Assembly: GCA_964394585.1 (NCBI GenBank)
Contig: CAYMYI010000143.1
Coordinates: 1-9,274 of the forward strand
DNA length: 9,274 nt
Source of the DNA: CAYUJH01 sp964394585
Lineage (GTDB): Bacteria > Bacteroidota > Bacteroidia > Cytophagales > Flammeovirgaceae
Direction: 5' to 3'
Shown: piece after piece, positions 1 to 6,667 of the stretch
How positions within the stretch are numbered: position 1 is the first letter of the stretch
How the letters are laid out: the number at the start of each line of letters is the position of its first letter
Notes under the pieces: model-generated
The model's database searches: none
What the model was told of the DNA's origin: nothing
Seen by the model: the letters and a program-made list of their open reading frames with translations, nothing else
Made by a program: the position numbers and the translations under genes

Positions 1-236
1 ATGCCGATTCGCCCTATGTGTATTACAACGGAATGTGGTTAGCAGGAAAGTGGCATGGCAGAGGAACTCTTAAATATCGGGATGGTAGTACCTATACTGG
101 AGAGTTTTTGAACGGTGAACCGCATGGGAAAGGTAAGCGCGTATTTGCCGATGGAAGCTTTTTTGAAGGAGTGTTTTTACATGGAAAACCTACCAAGGCA
201 ATCAATACAAAATATACGGGAGGAAACAACGAATGA
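1..236 (+). CDS. MORN-repeat protein, C-terminal fragment (5' end outside window)
   Basis: The reading frame is open from the left edge (first full codon at base 3) to TGA at 234-236, so only the last 77 residues are present. They contain two complete 23-residue MORN repeats (about 21-89 and 90-158) and a partial third from 159. The repeats show the family pattern: Y-x-G-x-W/F, then G-x-x-HG-x-G, then DGS. A short non-repeat tail ends in GGNNE. MORN repeats form beta-hairpin arrays; in bacteria their role is mostly unknown, with membrane or protein binding often suggested. The gene overlaps the next one by ATGA, which points to co-transcription and translational coupling. A GTG at 18 is internal and should not be taken as the start. 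The family call is confident; the function is not known. Confidence 0.85.
   Translation, partial: ADSPYVYYNGMWLAGKWHGRGTLKYRDGSTYTGEFLNGEPHGKGKRVFADGSFFEGVFLHGKPTKAINTKYTGGNNE
218..223 (+). promoter_or_regulatory. Shine-Dalgarno-like GGGAGG for the flavoprotein gene
   Basis: GGGAGG lies 9 nt before the ATG at 233, inside the end of the MORN gene. Strong Shine-Dalgarno sequences are uncommon in Bacteroidota, and the other genes here lack one. The spacing favours the ATG at 233 over the in-frame ATG at 239. It could serve ribosomes re-initiating after the MORN stop. Confidence 0.45.
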
Positions 237-1465
237 GCATGCAACGCTACGATGTAATTGTAATTGGTGGAGGAGCGGCCGGTGTGTTTGGGGCTATTCA
301 ATGTGCAGAACACGAACCATTGTTACGACTCCTTATTTTAGAAAAAACAGATAATCTATTAAGCAAGGTGAAAATATCTGGCGGTGGCAGGTGTAATGTT
401 ACTCACGCTTGTTTTGACCCCGAAGAGATGACACAATATTACCCTAGGGGACACAAAGAACTGCGGGGGCCTTTTCATCAGTTTTTAAGTGGCGATATGC
501 TCGCTTGGCTGGCAGATAAAGGTGTAGAAACCCATATTGAAGCAGATGGTCGAATTTTCCCCGTTACCAACCAGTCGCAAACGATTATCGATTGTTTTTT
601 GCGCTTGTGCCAGACCTATCGCGTTGAAATCCAAAAAAAACAACCAGTAATACGCTTAGCCCACACCGATGCGGGCTGGGAAGTTACCTCGCCTACTCAT
701 ACATGGCAAAGCCAATACGTATTGTTGGCAACCGGCAGCACTCCGAAAGTGTGGCAGATGTTACAAACTATGGGCTACGACGTTGTGCAGCCCGTCCCTT
801 CTCTTTTCACCTTTAACATACAACATGCCTTACTGAACGATTTGGCAGGGGTATCTGTCCCTATGGCTACGGTATCGTTACCCAACACATCTTTCGAGCA
901 ACAGGGACCGTTACTCATCACGCATTGGGGGGTGAGCGGGCCGGCTGTGTTAAAGCTTTCGGCTTGGGCGGCGCGTATCCTCCACGAACACCAGTATCGC
1001 TTTCCAGTGAAGATTAACTGGGTATCGCAAACGCCCGAGCAGGTACGCCAAACATTGGAGGAAGCCCGACAGCAACACGGCAAGAAAAAAGTAAGCAACC
1101 TGCCTTTATGCTCGCTCCCTAAGCGATTATGGCAGCGTTTTGCACAAATGCTACATATAGCCGACAAAAACATGGCAAGCCTAACGGTGCAAGAACTCAA
1201 TGACCTTACGCAATATATCACTGAAACGACACTAAAAGTAAACGGGAAAAGTACGTTTAAGGAAGAGTTTGTAACCTGCGGAGGTATTGAAACCAAACAA
1301 ATTCATTTTAAAACCATGGAAAGCAAACGCCACCCTAAGCTTTATTTTGCCGGCGAAGTCAATAATATTGATGCCGTAACCGGTGGATTCAATTTTCAGG
1401 CTGCTTGGACTTCCGCTTATTTGGCGGCGCGTGCCATTGCTACAGATTACTCTTCGCGGAAATAG
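233..1465 (+). CDS. HI0933/BaiN-type NAD(P)/FAD-dependent oxidoreductase
   Basis: A 410-residue flavoprotein, the usual length for the HI0933-like (YhiN, BaiN/RdsA) family. The FAD-binding Rossmann motif is at residues 12-17 (GGGAAG). The family signature SGGGRCN is at 49-55. A second nucleotide-binding segment, LLATGS, is at about 164-169. The segment THWGVSGPAVL (about 230-240) and the C-terminal FAD-contact block from FAGEVNNID through TGGFNFQAAW (about 372-392) are also typical. The protein should be cytoplasmic and bind FAD. Physiological substrates of most members are not known; one named relative was linked to bile-acid reduction, which should not be carried over to this gene. Its ATG overlaps the stop of the MORN gene (ATGA), and its last 19 bp overlap the 3' end of the opposite-strand PIG-L gene. 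Family assignment is very secure, substrate unknown. Confidence 0.95.
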   Translation: MSMQRYDVIVIGGGAAGVFGAIQCAEHEPLLRLLILEKTDNLLSKVKISGGGRCNVTHACFDPEEMTQYYPRGHKELRGPFHQFLSGDMLAWLADKGVETHIEADGRIFPVTNQSQTIIDCFLRLCQTYRVEIQKKQPVIRLAHTDAGWEVTSPTHTWQSQYVLLATGSTPKVWQMLQTMGYDVVQPVPSLFTFNIQHALLNDLAGVSVPMATVSLPNTSFEQQGPLLITHWGVSGPAVLKLSAWAARILHEHQYRFPVKINWVSQTPEQVRQTLEEARQQHGKKKVSNLPLCSLPKRLWQRFAQMLHIADKNMASLTVQELNDLTQYITETTLKVNGKSTFKEEFVTCGGIETKQIHFKTMESKRHPKLYFAGEVNNIDAVTGGFNFQAAWTSAYLAARAIATDYSSRK

Positions 1466-2388
1466 CTACGATACGTCCATGCCAAGTGGTGCGGTTCCCA
1501 AGGGGTTACGTAGCCTGCATCCTCTTTACTCAGGGCGCACGGTGAAAATAAAAACTGTTTGATGGCAATTTGAGGCTTACTAAGGTTTGTATCGAGGCTT
1601 GCAGTGTGGTACTCGATAAAGTAGCGTCGTGTGCCTTCCAAAGCTTGGGTGGCTTCATCGGCTATGAGCGAGGTATACCAATGGTCGGAGTGGTCGCCAG
1701 GGTTCAGCGTAGTATCGCGTTCGGCAAGGTTGAACGTAACGTTTTGGTTTTCGGAAAGATGCTGTTCTACCAGTTTGGTAAGGGTGGTTCGTAAATCATC
1801 CCAAGAGGTGTACACTGTAGCGGAATCGATGCTAGGCATCTCATCAATTTCCCCCTGCTTCAGTTTTTGCAAACTCCATGTGTAGCCGCCATCGGGAAAA
1901 CCATCGGGCAAGTAGAAAAGATAAGCCTTTGCATTTTTATAGCTAAAACTGCGCACCACATGCCCGTTAATCGTTTCATCTTTTAAGGTATACGGAAGAA
2001 GCGGTAGGGTTGCCTTTCCGGTAGAATCGGCTTGTAAATCGCCTTCAGCAGCCCATTGCACTGAGTGGATAAAACCGCGCTCTCTTGCTTTATAGTAGGG
2101 CATATTAGCCGTATCAGCCGCAGAAATACCCATGGCAGCATCGCCGGCTGTGGAAAGCACAAACACAACTTGGTGGGTAGTATCGCGGAGGTTTTCCCAT
2201 GCTTGCTCCCCAATGAAGAGCTGCCAATCGTCGGGGTGTGCTGCAAAATAGAACGAGAGGTTTGACGGAGCAGGGCGTTGTTTATCCGTGCGGTTTTGCT
2301 CGGGCGAGCAGCCAATCAAGGCACTTAATAAAACTGAAATCCAATAATATCGGCGCATAACGGTAATGAAGTTTGGCAAGTTTCTCAT
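1447..2388 (-). CDS. PIG-L family deacetylase, predicted lipoprotein
   Basis: A 313-residue protein. The N-terminus has a hydrophobic segment ending in a lipobox (L24-I-G-C27), so a lipidated envelope location is likely. The mature part opens with the PIG-L motif AHPDD (residues 50-54); its His and Asp residues correspond to metal and catalytic residues in MshB-type enzymes. A later GDHSDH (231-236) resembles the second conserved His-rich motif (HxDH). The position after HPDD is Trp55 where many members have Glu. PIG-L enzymes are zinc-dependent N-deacetylases of GlcNAc-type groups; the substrate here cannot be read from the sequence. An in-frame TAA lies directly before the ATG at 2388, so the start is 2388 or the internal ATG at 2358, which would still leave a short lipoprotein signal. 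The 3' end overlaps the flavoprotein gene by 19 bp, tail to tail. Confidence 0.88.
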   Translation of the reverse strand: MRNLPNFITVMRRYYWISVLLSALIGCSPEQNRTDKQRPAPSNLSFYFAAHPDDWQLFIGEQAWENLRDTTHQVVFVLSTAGDAAMGISAADTANMPYYKARERGFIHSVQWAAEGDLQADSTGKATLPLLPYTLKDETINGHVVRSFSYKNAKAYLFYLPDGFPDGGYTWSLQKLKQGEIDEMPSIDSATVYTSWDDLRTTLTKLVEQHLSENQNVTFNLAERDTTLNPGDHSDHWYTSLIADEATQALEGTRRYFIEYHTASLDTNLSKPQIAIKQFLFSPCALSKEDAGYVTPWEPHHLAWTYRSYFREE

Positions 2389-2555
2389 TTAAGGTATCGC
2401 ATTTTGTTGAAACATGCTAATGAGAAGGCATTTGAAATTTCATAATCAAAAGTCGTGATATTTCACACTTTTATGTAATGTAGTGCAAGTTGTTGTATGA
2501 AAAAACAAGATTTTAAATTTTAAATAATTGATAATCAATACTTTAAAATAAAGTG

Positions 2556-2576
2556 TACTAATTTTGACAATTAGTA
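2556..2576 (+). promoter_or_regulatory. Inverted repeat enclosing a -7-like element
   Basis: TACTAATT, a 5-nt spacer TTGAC, then AATTAGTA form perfect 8-bp arms. The Bacteroidota -7 consensus TAnnTTTG is matched exactly by TAATTTTG at 2559-2566, within the repeat. No good TTTG or TTG is found 19-21 bp upstream, so the promoter is incomplete by consensus. The arrangement would suit an operator over a promoter, but in A/T-rich DNA it could be chance. Confidence 0.3.
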
Positions 2577-2738
2577 AATGTATTTAAACATAAACAGTAG
2601 AAATCATGCGCGTTTAAAGATAAAGTTTGAGTTCATAGTAAGTAGTTAGAAAGATGACGTTTCATAGAGTTTGAAATAGTTAGATACTTGTAATGGATAA
2701 GTTTGGAAAAGATGCTTCTTATAGAGGTATCTTTTTTT
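2572..2738 (+). ncRNA. Candidate small RNA or untranslated leader ending at an intrinsic terminator
   Basis: This is an inference from a possible promoter at 2559-2566 and a well-formed terminator at 2708-2738, on the plus strand with no plus-strand gene between them. The nearest upstream gene is on the minus strand. The transcript would be about 165 nt and holds only trivial reading frames. I recognise no known RNA family in it. Alternatively the segment is the 5' leader of the MazG-like gene, with the hairpin acting as an attenuator 70 nt before the ATG. The start coordinate is approximate. Confidence 0.25.
2708..2738 (+). terminator. Intrinsic terminator, plus strand
   Basis: AAAGATGCTTC (2708-2718) pairs with GAGGTATCTTT (2724-2734) over 11 positions, two of them G-U, around the loop TTATA. 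The last three Ts of the stem continue into a run of seven Ts (2732-2738), and more Ts follow after one G. There is no T-run on the minus-strand exit, so it works for plus-strand transcripts only. Confidence 0.65.
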
Positions 2739-2808
2739 GTTTTTGTGAAGAAACTTTCTTGTTTCGCATTCACGCCTTTATGATTTACCTGAAATTAGGA
2801 AAAAATTT

Positions 2809-3288
2809 ATGGAAACCCCCGATTCTTTAAACGCAGTTGCTCAGTTTCATCACACATTCCAACATCCGATTGAACCCACACCGGTTATTCCTTCGGAAGA
2901 TCGCTGCAAACTCCGAGTGGCTTTACTCGCCGAAGAGTTAGACGAATTGAAGGAAGCCATTCAACATAAAAACCTAGTGGAAATTGCCGATGCCCTTTGC
3001 GATTTACAGTATGTTTTATCCGGAGCAATTTTAGAGTTTGGAATGGGCGAAAAGTTCAAGGCACTTTTCGACGAAGTGCAGCGCTCCAATATGAGTAAAA
3101 CCTGCAAAACCGAAGAGGAAGCCAAAGAAACGGTACGGTATTACCAAGAAGAGCGTGGGCAAGCATGCTACTACGAAAAATCTGGCGAGGTATATCTAGT
3201 CTACCGAAAAGAGGATAAAAAAACCCTCAAATCGGTGGCGTATTCGCCGGCAAATTTGAGGGCTATTTTAGAAGAAAAGCAAGGTTAA
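2809..3288 (+). CDS. MazG/PRA-PH-type nucleoside triphosphate pyrophosphohydrolase
   Basis: A 159-residue protein of the all-alpha NTP pyrophosphohydrolase superfamily. The metal-binding signature is visible: EELDE at 42-46 (EExxE) on one helix and EIAD at 58-61 (ExxD), followed by Asp65, on the next. Such enzymes hydrolyse NTPs or dNTPs to the monophosphate and pyrophosphate, often removing non-canonical nucleotides; other superfamily members are dUTPases or the HisE enzyme. The C-terminal part, from about 118 to 155 with KSVAYSPANL near the end, is a conserved tail of a single-domain subfamily frequent in Bacteroidota, as I recall it. It is cytoplasmic, with no signal peptide. The leader GGAAAAAATTT before the ATG is A-rich with no clear Shine-Dalgarno. 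The TAA stop lies within a TTAA that also gives the stop of the opposite gene. The exact nucleotide substrate is unknown. Confidence 0.88.
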   Translation: METPDSLNAVAQFHHTFQHPIEPTPVIPSEDRCKLRVALLAEELDELKEAIQHKNLVEIADALCDLQYVLSGAILEFGMGEKFKALFDEVQRSNMSKTCKTEEEAKETVRYYQEERGQACYYEKSGEVYLVYRKEDKKTLKSVAYSPANLRAILEEKQG

Positions 3289-3887
3289 AACCAGCCAAAC
3301 AAGAATCCTAAAGTTACAACGCCACTATCAAAATCGGTAGCTTGGTACATAGTCTCTTCCACGCCAATTACCTTGCGGTAGCCAGCACCTACATTAATTT
3401 TGAACCATCTGGCTACGTTCAATTCCATTTCAACTTGAGGGGTTACCACAAAAATATCGTCGTCGCCTAGGGAACGGCGCTGCGTAAACGAAACATCGTA
3501 GGTATCAATACTCCCCCAACCTAGTTTAGTACTTACCCCAAAATGTAATATTTTATTAGGTTTAATGATACCCCCAAGCCACATTCCTCCATGCCCCATT
3601 TCTGTTTCAACTTGCATCTGATTTTCCAACGTAAAATTCACCTCATTGGTAAGTCCCATGCCATATCCGCCAAAGAAGAAGCGGTTGTTTAGCAGGGCTG
3701 CTCCTCCACCGCCCGAACTTACCGCGAGGTCTCCGTTAATCGAAGAAAACTCAATTAAAGGCCCCCCAAAACCTGAGAATCGAATACCTCCATCGAGCAA
3801 ATACTCCGTATCGTCTTGTGCATAACTTGTAACTCCACACAGAAGCATTGCTGAAAGCAAAAGCATTACTTTATACTGTTTTTTCAT
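3285..3887 (-). CDS. Small outer-membrane beta-barrel protein, function unknown
   Basis: A 200-residue protein with a clear Sec signal peptide (KK, then a hydrophobic stretch, then SYA|QDD, cleavage about 23/24). The rest alternates hydrophobic and polar residues in short strands with Gly-rich turns (FSGFGG at about 37-42; SSGGGGAA at about 57-64; FFGGYGMG at about 71-78). It ends in VTLGFLFGWF; a C-terminal Phe is the usual recognition signal for outer-membrane barrel assembly. The length would fit a barrel of about eight strands. An in-frame TAA two codons before the ATG at 3887 fixes the start region. It converges on the MazG-like gene with a 4-bp overlap and diverges from gluconokinase. 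I recognise it only as a typical Bacteroidota small surface protein; no substrate or partner can be named. Confidence 0.75.
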   Translation of the reverse strand: MKKQYKVMLLLSAMLLCGVTSYAQDDTEYLLDGGIRFSGFGGPLIEFSSINGDLAVSSGGGGAALLNNRFFFGGYGMGLTNEVNFTLENQMQVETEMGHGGMWLGGIIKPNKILHFGVSTKLGWGSIDTYDVSFTQRRSLGDDDIFVVTPQVEMELNVARWFKINVGAGYRKVIGVEETMYQATDFDSGVVTLGFLFGWF

Positions 3888-4001
3888 AGCTTATTAGTTT
3901 AAAGGTGAAAAGTATACGTTCCGAAAGTACAATAGGCTATTGAGTTGCTTTGTCTGTTTTACATGAAAGGATTAAAATAGTTGACTAAAACAATATTATT
4001 G

Positions 4002-4481
4002 ATGATTTACATCATAATGGGAGTATCAGGAAGTGGGAAAACTAGTGTGGGCAAACAGCTAGCGCATCGGAAAAATCTACCATTTTACGATGCTGACGAT
4101 TTTCACCCGAAAGAAAACATTGCAAAAATGAAAAAGGGTATTCCACTACAAGATGCCGACCGTTTGCCATGGTTACAATATTTAGCTTCGCAACTTCCTG
4201 TTTGGGAGCAAAATAGCGGGGCGGTATTAGCATGTTCAGCATTAAAAAAAGCATACCGTGAACAGTTGAGCGTACTGCCTACCCATCAGCTTAAATGGAT
4301 ATACTTAAAGGGGGAGTACTCGTTAATTGCTCAACGATTGCGCAGCCGAAAAGGGCATTTTTTTTCAGAACAGTTGCTCGCCTCTCAGTTTGAAGCCCTA
4401 GAAGAACCTTCGGAGGCTTTGAGGGTCTCTATTGCGCAGCCTATCGAAGCAATAGTATCACAAATAGAAAGAACATTTTGA
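4002..4481 (+). CDS. gntK: Gluconokinase (GntK/IdnK family)
   Basis: ATP:D-gluconate 6-phosphotransferase (EC 2.7.1.12), giving 6-phosphogluconate for the pentose phosphate or Entner-Doudoroff routes; cytoplasmic. The 159 residues match the short family length. The P-loop is GVSGSGKT at 7-14. Other family motifs are DADDFHP (30-36), MKKGIPLQDADRLPWL (43-58), ACSALKKAYR (77-86), and GHFFSEQLLASQFEALEEP (118-136). ATG at 4002 is preferred because family members start a few residues before the P-loop; a TTG at 3981 right after an in-frame TAG would add seven residues. A possible promoter is TTTG at 3949-3952, 20 bp, then a weak TAAAATAG at 3973-3980, but if that element is used the start of transcription would be only just upstream of 4002. 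No gluconate transporter or GntR-type regulator is adjacent. Confidence 0.92.
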   Translation: MIYIIMGVSGSGKTSVGKQLAHRKNLPFYDADDFHPKENIAKMKKGIPLQDADRLPWLQYLASQLPVWEQNSGAVLACSALKKAYREQLSVLPTHQLKWIYLKGEYSLIAQRLRSRKGHFFSEQLLASQFEALEEPSEALRVSIAQPIEAIVSQIERTF

Positions 4482-4524
4482 ATTTCTCGGAAAGATGCCA
4501 CTCAAATGTGGCGCAAATCAAAAT
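4475..4524 (+). terminator. Possible two-part hairpin after gntK
   Basis: ATTTTGA (4475-4481, containing the gntK TGA) is complementary to TCAAAAT (4518-4524). Inside, GCCAC (4497-4501) pairs with GTGGC (4508-4512) around a 6-nt loop. Only three Ts follow, so it is a weak terminator by sequence. It could equally stabilise the 3' end of the gntK message. Confidence 0.25.
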
Positions 4525-4568
4525 TTTCTGGTAGGCAAGGCGTTAAGGGATAAGTAATTTGGCTTTAT

Positions 4569-6656
4569 ATGCAATTTCAACGATTAACCATTTTTACAGG
4601 TATTCTGGTTTTCTGTATAACTACTGTACTCCAAGCTCAGTGGATTGATAGTCTTACGGTTTTGGTGCAGTCGGAGTCTACCAGTGATAGCGTAAAGGCA
4701 CTTGCACTCAACGAGTTAGCCGAAGCGTATCATCAACAATCTCCTACCGTTTCAGATTCAATTGCAAAAGAAGCAATTCAATATGCGCAAATGCTTCATA
4801 CATCTAGCATAGCTGCTGAGTCATATTATAATATGGGAGTGGCCCAAGCAATTTTAGGGAATTATAGCGAGGCACTCCACCGTGGTTTCCAAGCGTTAGA
4901 GTTATTCGAAGCAGCTCGAAACCAAGAAGATGTAGCAAAAACCTTACAGTTTATTGGAGTAACTTACCTTGAACAAGAGCTATTAGATAAAGCCCTAGAG
5001 TATTTATTTCAAGCCAATCAGCTACTTCAAAAATTCGACTTACCCTTGCTTTTGGCAGCAAATAACCACGAAATTGGCCGTTGCTATTACGCTAAAGAAG
5101 ACCCCGACCGAGCATTAGTGTATTACCGCGAAGCCTTGAACATCCGACAGCAATACGAAGACTTAGAAGGCATAGCTGCAAGCCTTACCAACATGGGGAG
5201 CATTTTTTACGATGTATTCCAATACGAAAAAGCAATGCACTATCACCGCCGAGCGTTGAGCATCCGCCAAGCCAACAACGATATGGTAGGCATTGCCACC
5301 AATTACCGGCATTTAGCCTACTTGTACCGAAAACAAGGTGATTTTGACTCGGCAATCGTTGCATTGCAACTCGGACAGTTTTTTGCCGATTCTCTCCAAA
5401 ACCGAAAAGAACGGTTAGCATTATACCAAGAAAAGGTCAATTTGTTAGAAGAGCTTGGGCAGATAGATGATGCTTTCGAAGTTCAAAAACGCTACATCGC
5501 CCTTAAAGACACCCTATTTAACTTAGAAAAAACCGAGGAAGTACTGCGTTTACAAGCAGAGTTTCAAACGCTACAGCGCCAGCAAGAAAACGATATTCTG
5601 AAACAACAAAACGAACAAAGCTCTATCAAACTACAACGCCAAAGCTTAGCGTTCATCGGCATTTTAGGCGTTTTGTTTTTTGTAATGATTATAGGTTTTA
5701 TTTATTGGAAAAACGCCAAAAGAACTCGCAAAATCAATCGAGTTCTCAGCACGCAAAAGCAGGAAATAGAATCGCAACATAAAATTATTGACCAGCAAAA
5801 TCAAGAAATTCTGCGAAAGTCTGAAGATATTAAAAGCTCACTACGATATGCAAAACGCATTCAGTCTGCAACACTTCCAAAGCTGGAAGATATGCGCCGA
5901 GTACTTTCTGAGTTTTTCGTATTCTATCGGCCACGCGATATCGTAAGTGGCGATTTCTATTGGTTTGCAGAGCTTAAACCAAAACCGATTTATCGGAAAA
6001 ATGCTAGTGCACAAGAAATTCGCTCGGTATTTCAAGGTCTTTCAAGCAGTAAAGCTGTGTTAGCCGCAGTAGACTGTACAGGGCATGGCGTTCCGGGAGC
6101 TTTCATGAGCATGTTAGGAGAGCAAATGCTCGAAAAAATTGTGATGGAAGCTCATGTAACCGATCCAGGGCTAATTTTAGATATGCTGCACCGCGATGTT
6201 CGGAAAACTCTCCGCCAAGAAGAAACAAATAATCGCGATGGGATGGACTTGAGTTTATGTGTGTTAGACCACAAGCAAGGAAAAGTTGCCTTTGCCGGTG
6301 CTAAAAACCCATTCTATTACATCGAAGATGGCGAAATGAAAGTGATAAAAGGAGACCGCCGTTCTATCGGCGGTAGAGGTGATTTGCGTTACACTACCCA
6401 CGAAATTAAAATTAAGCAACCCACTACTTTTTACTTGTTTAGCGATGGTTTTAAAGATCAGTTCGGAGGACAAGAAGGCAGAAAGTTTGGTCCGGTACAA
6501 TTCCGCAAGCTACTGTGCGAAATTCACCACCTGCCTATGGATGAGCAAAATCAGATATTAAATGATACCTTTATGCAATGGATAGCCCAAGGCAACGAAA
6601 GACAAATTGATGATGTACTTATCATCGGTTTCAGGGTTAATCCACCAAATGCATAA
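4569..6656 (+). CDS. TPR sensor with SpoIIE-type serine phosphatase domain
   Basis: A 695-residue envelope signalling protein. A signal peptide or anchor (1-23, ending LQA|QW) is followed by about six TPR-type helical repeats (about 40-315), predicted periplasmic. A charged coiled coil (about 318-358), one transmembrane helix (about 360-381) and a second coiled coil (about 385-425) then lead to a cytoplasmic PP2C/SpoIIE-type phosphatase domain (about 445-692). Its metal-site motifs are intact: SGDFYW (460-465), VDCTGHGVPGAF (501-512), LFSDGFKDQ (623-631) and the final DD (681-682). Such domains remove phosphate from serine or threonine, often on anti-sigma-factor antagonists; the target here is unknown, and no STAS or anti-sigma gene is beside it. 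An in-frame TAA at 4551-4553 limits the start to this ATG. TAATTTGG at 4555-4562 resembles a -7 element but is off-consensus. The stop is 11 bp before the next gene, so they are probably one operon. Confidence 0.9.
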   Translation: MQFQRLTIFTGILVFCITTVLQAQWIDSLTVLVQSESTSDSVKALALNELAEAYHQQSPTVSDSIAKEAIQYAQMLHTSSIAAESYYNMGVAQAILGNYSEALHRGFQALELFEAARNQEDVAKTLQFIGVTYLEQELLDKALEYLFQANQLLQKFDLPLLLAANNHEIGRCYYAKEDPDRALVYYREALNIRQQYEDLEGIAASLTNMGSIFYDVFQYEKAMHYHRRALSIRQANNDMVGIATNYRHLAYLYRKQGDFDSAIVALQLGQFFADSLQNRKERLALYQEKVNLLEELGQIDDAFEVQKRYIALKDTLFNLEKTEEVLRLQAEFQTLQRQQENDILKQQNEQSSIKLQRQSLAFIGILGVLFFVMIIGFIYWKNAKRTRKINRVLSTQKQEIESQHKIIDQQNQEILRKSEDIKSSLRYAKRIQSATLPKLEDMRRVLSEFFVFYRPRDIVSGDFYWFAELKPKPIYRKNASAQEIRSVFQGLSSSKAVLAAVDCTGHGVPGAFMSMLGEQMLEKIVMEAHVTDPGLILDMLHRDVRKTLRQEETNNRDGMDLSLCVLDHKQGKVAFAGAKNPFYYIEDGEMKVIKGDRRSIGGRGDLRYTTHEIKIKQPTTFYLFSDGFKDQFGGQEGRKFGPVQFRKLLCEIHHLPMDEQNQILNDTFMQWIAQGNERQIDDVLIIGFRVNPPNA

Positions 6657-6667
6657 TTGAAAACTGT

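Larger units (their letters stand above)
2389..2808. other. A/T-rich intergenic region with regulatory signals
   Basis: A 420-bp gap between the divergent PIG-L gene (minus) and the MazG-like gene (plus). No open frame in it looks like a real protein. It contains a 13-nt inverted repeat, ATTGAT-A-ATCAAT (2527-2539), a second inverted repeat at 2556-2576 around a -7-like TAATTTTG, short repeated words (TAGTTAGA at 2643 and 2677; TTCATAG at 2632 and 2661) and an intrinsic terminator at 2708-2738. A further TAnnTTTG match, TAAGTTTG, is at 2698-2705, just before the terminator stem. A weak promoter for the MazG-like gene may lie at TTG 2759-2761 and TATGATTT 2779-2786. I could not identify a convincing promoter for the minus-strand gene. 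Confidence 0.6.

Noticed and set aside
775..1296. 173-residue open frame on the minus strand
   Set aside because: It lies wholly inside the secure flavoprotein gene, antisense to it, and its translation is Cys/Ser-rich with no recognisable domain or start signal.
2527..2539. ATTGAT-A-ATCAAT read as an FNR/CRP-type site
   Set aside because: The half-sites resemble FNR (TTGAT and ATCAA), but the spacer is 1 nt instead of 4, so the geometry does not fit.
2389..2808. tRNA or other known structured RNA in the gap
   Set aside because: No cloverleaf, no GTTCRA-type T-arm and no recognised RNA family motif; only the terminator hairpin is convincing.
2693..2830. 45-codon open frame on the plus strand running into the MazG-like gene
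   Set aside because: It spans the terminator hairpin and T-run, which gives its Phe/Cys-rich middle, and overlaps the true gene start in another frame.
3981..4001. TTG start for gluconokinase, seven residues upstream
   Set aside because: Family members begin a few residues before the P-loop, and an ATG is available at 4002.
5185..5421. 78-residue minus-strand frame inside the phosphatase gene
   Set aside because: Antisense shadow of the TPR region with no start signal or domain; the same holds for the other short opposite-strand frames in the two large genes.
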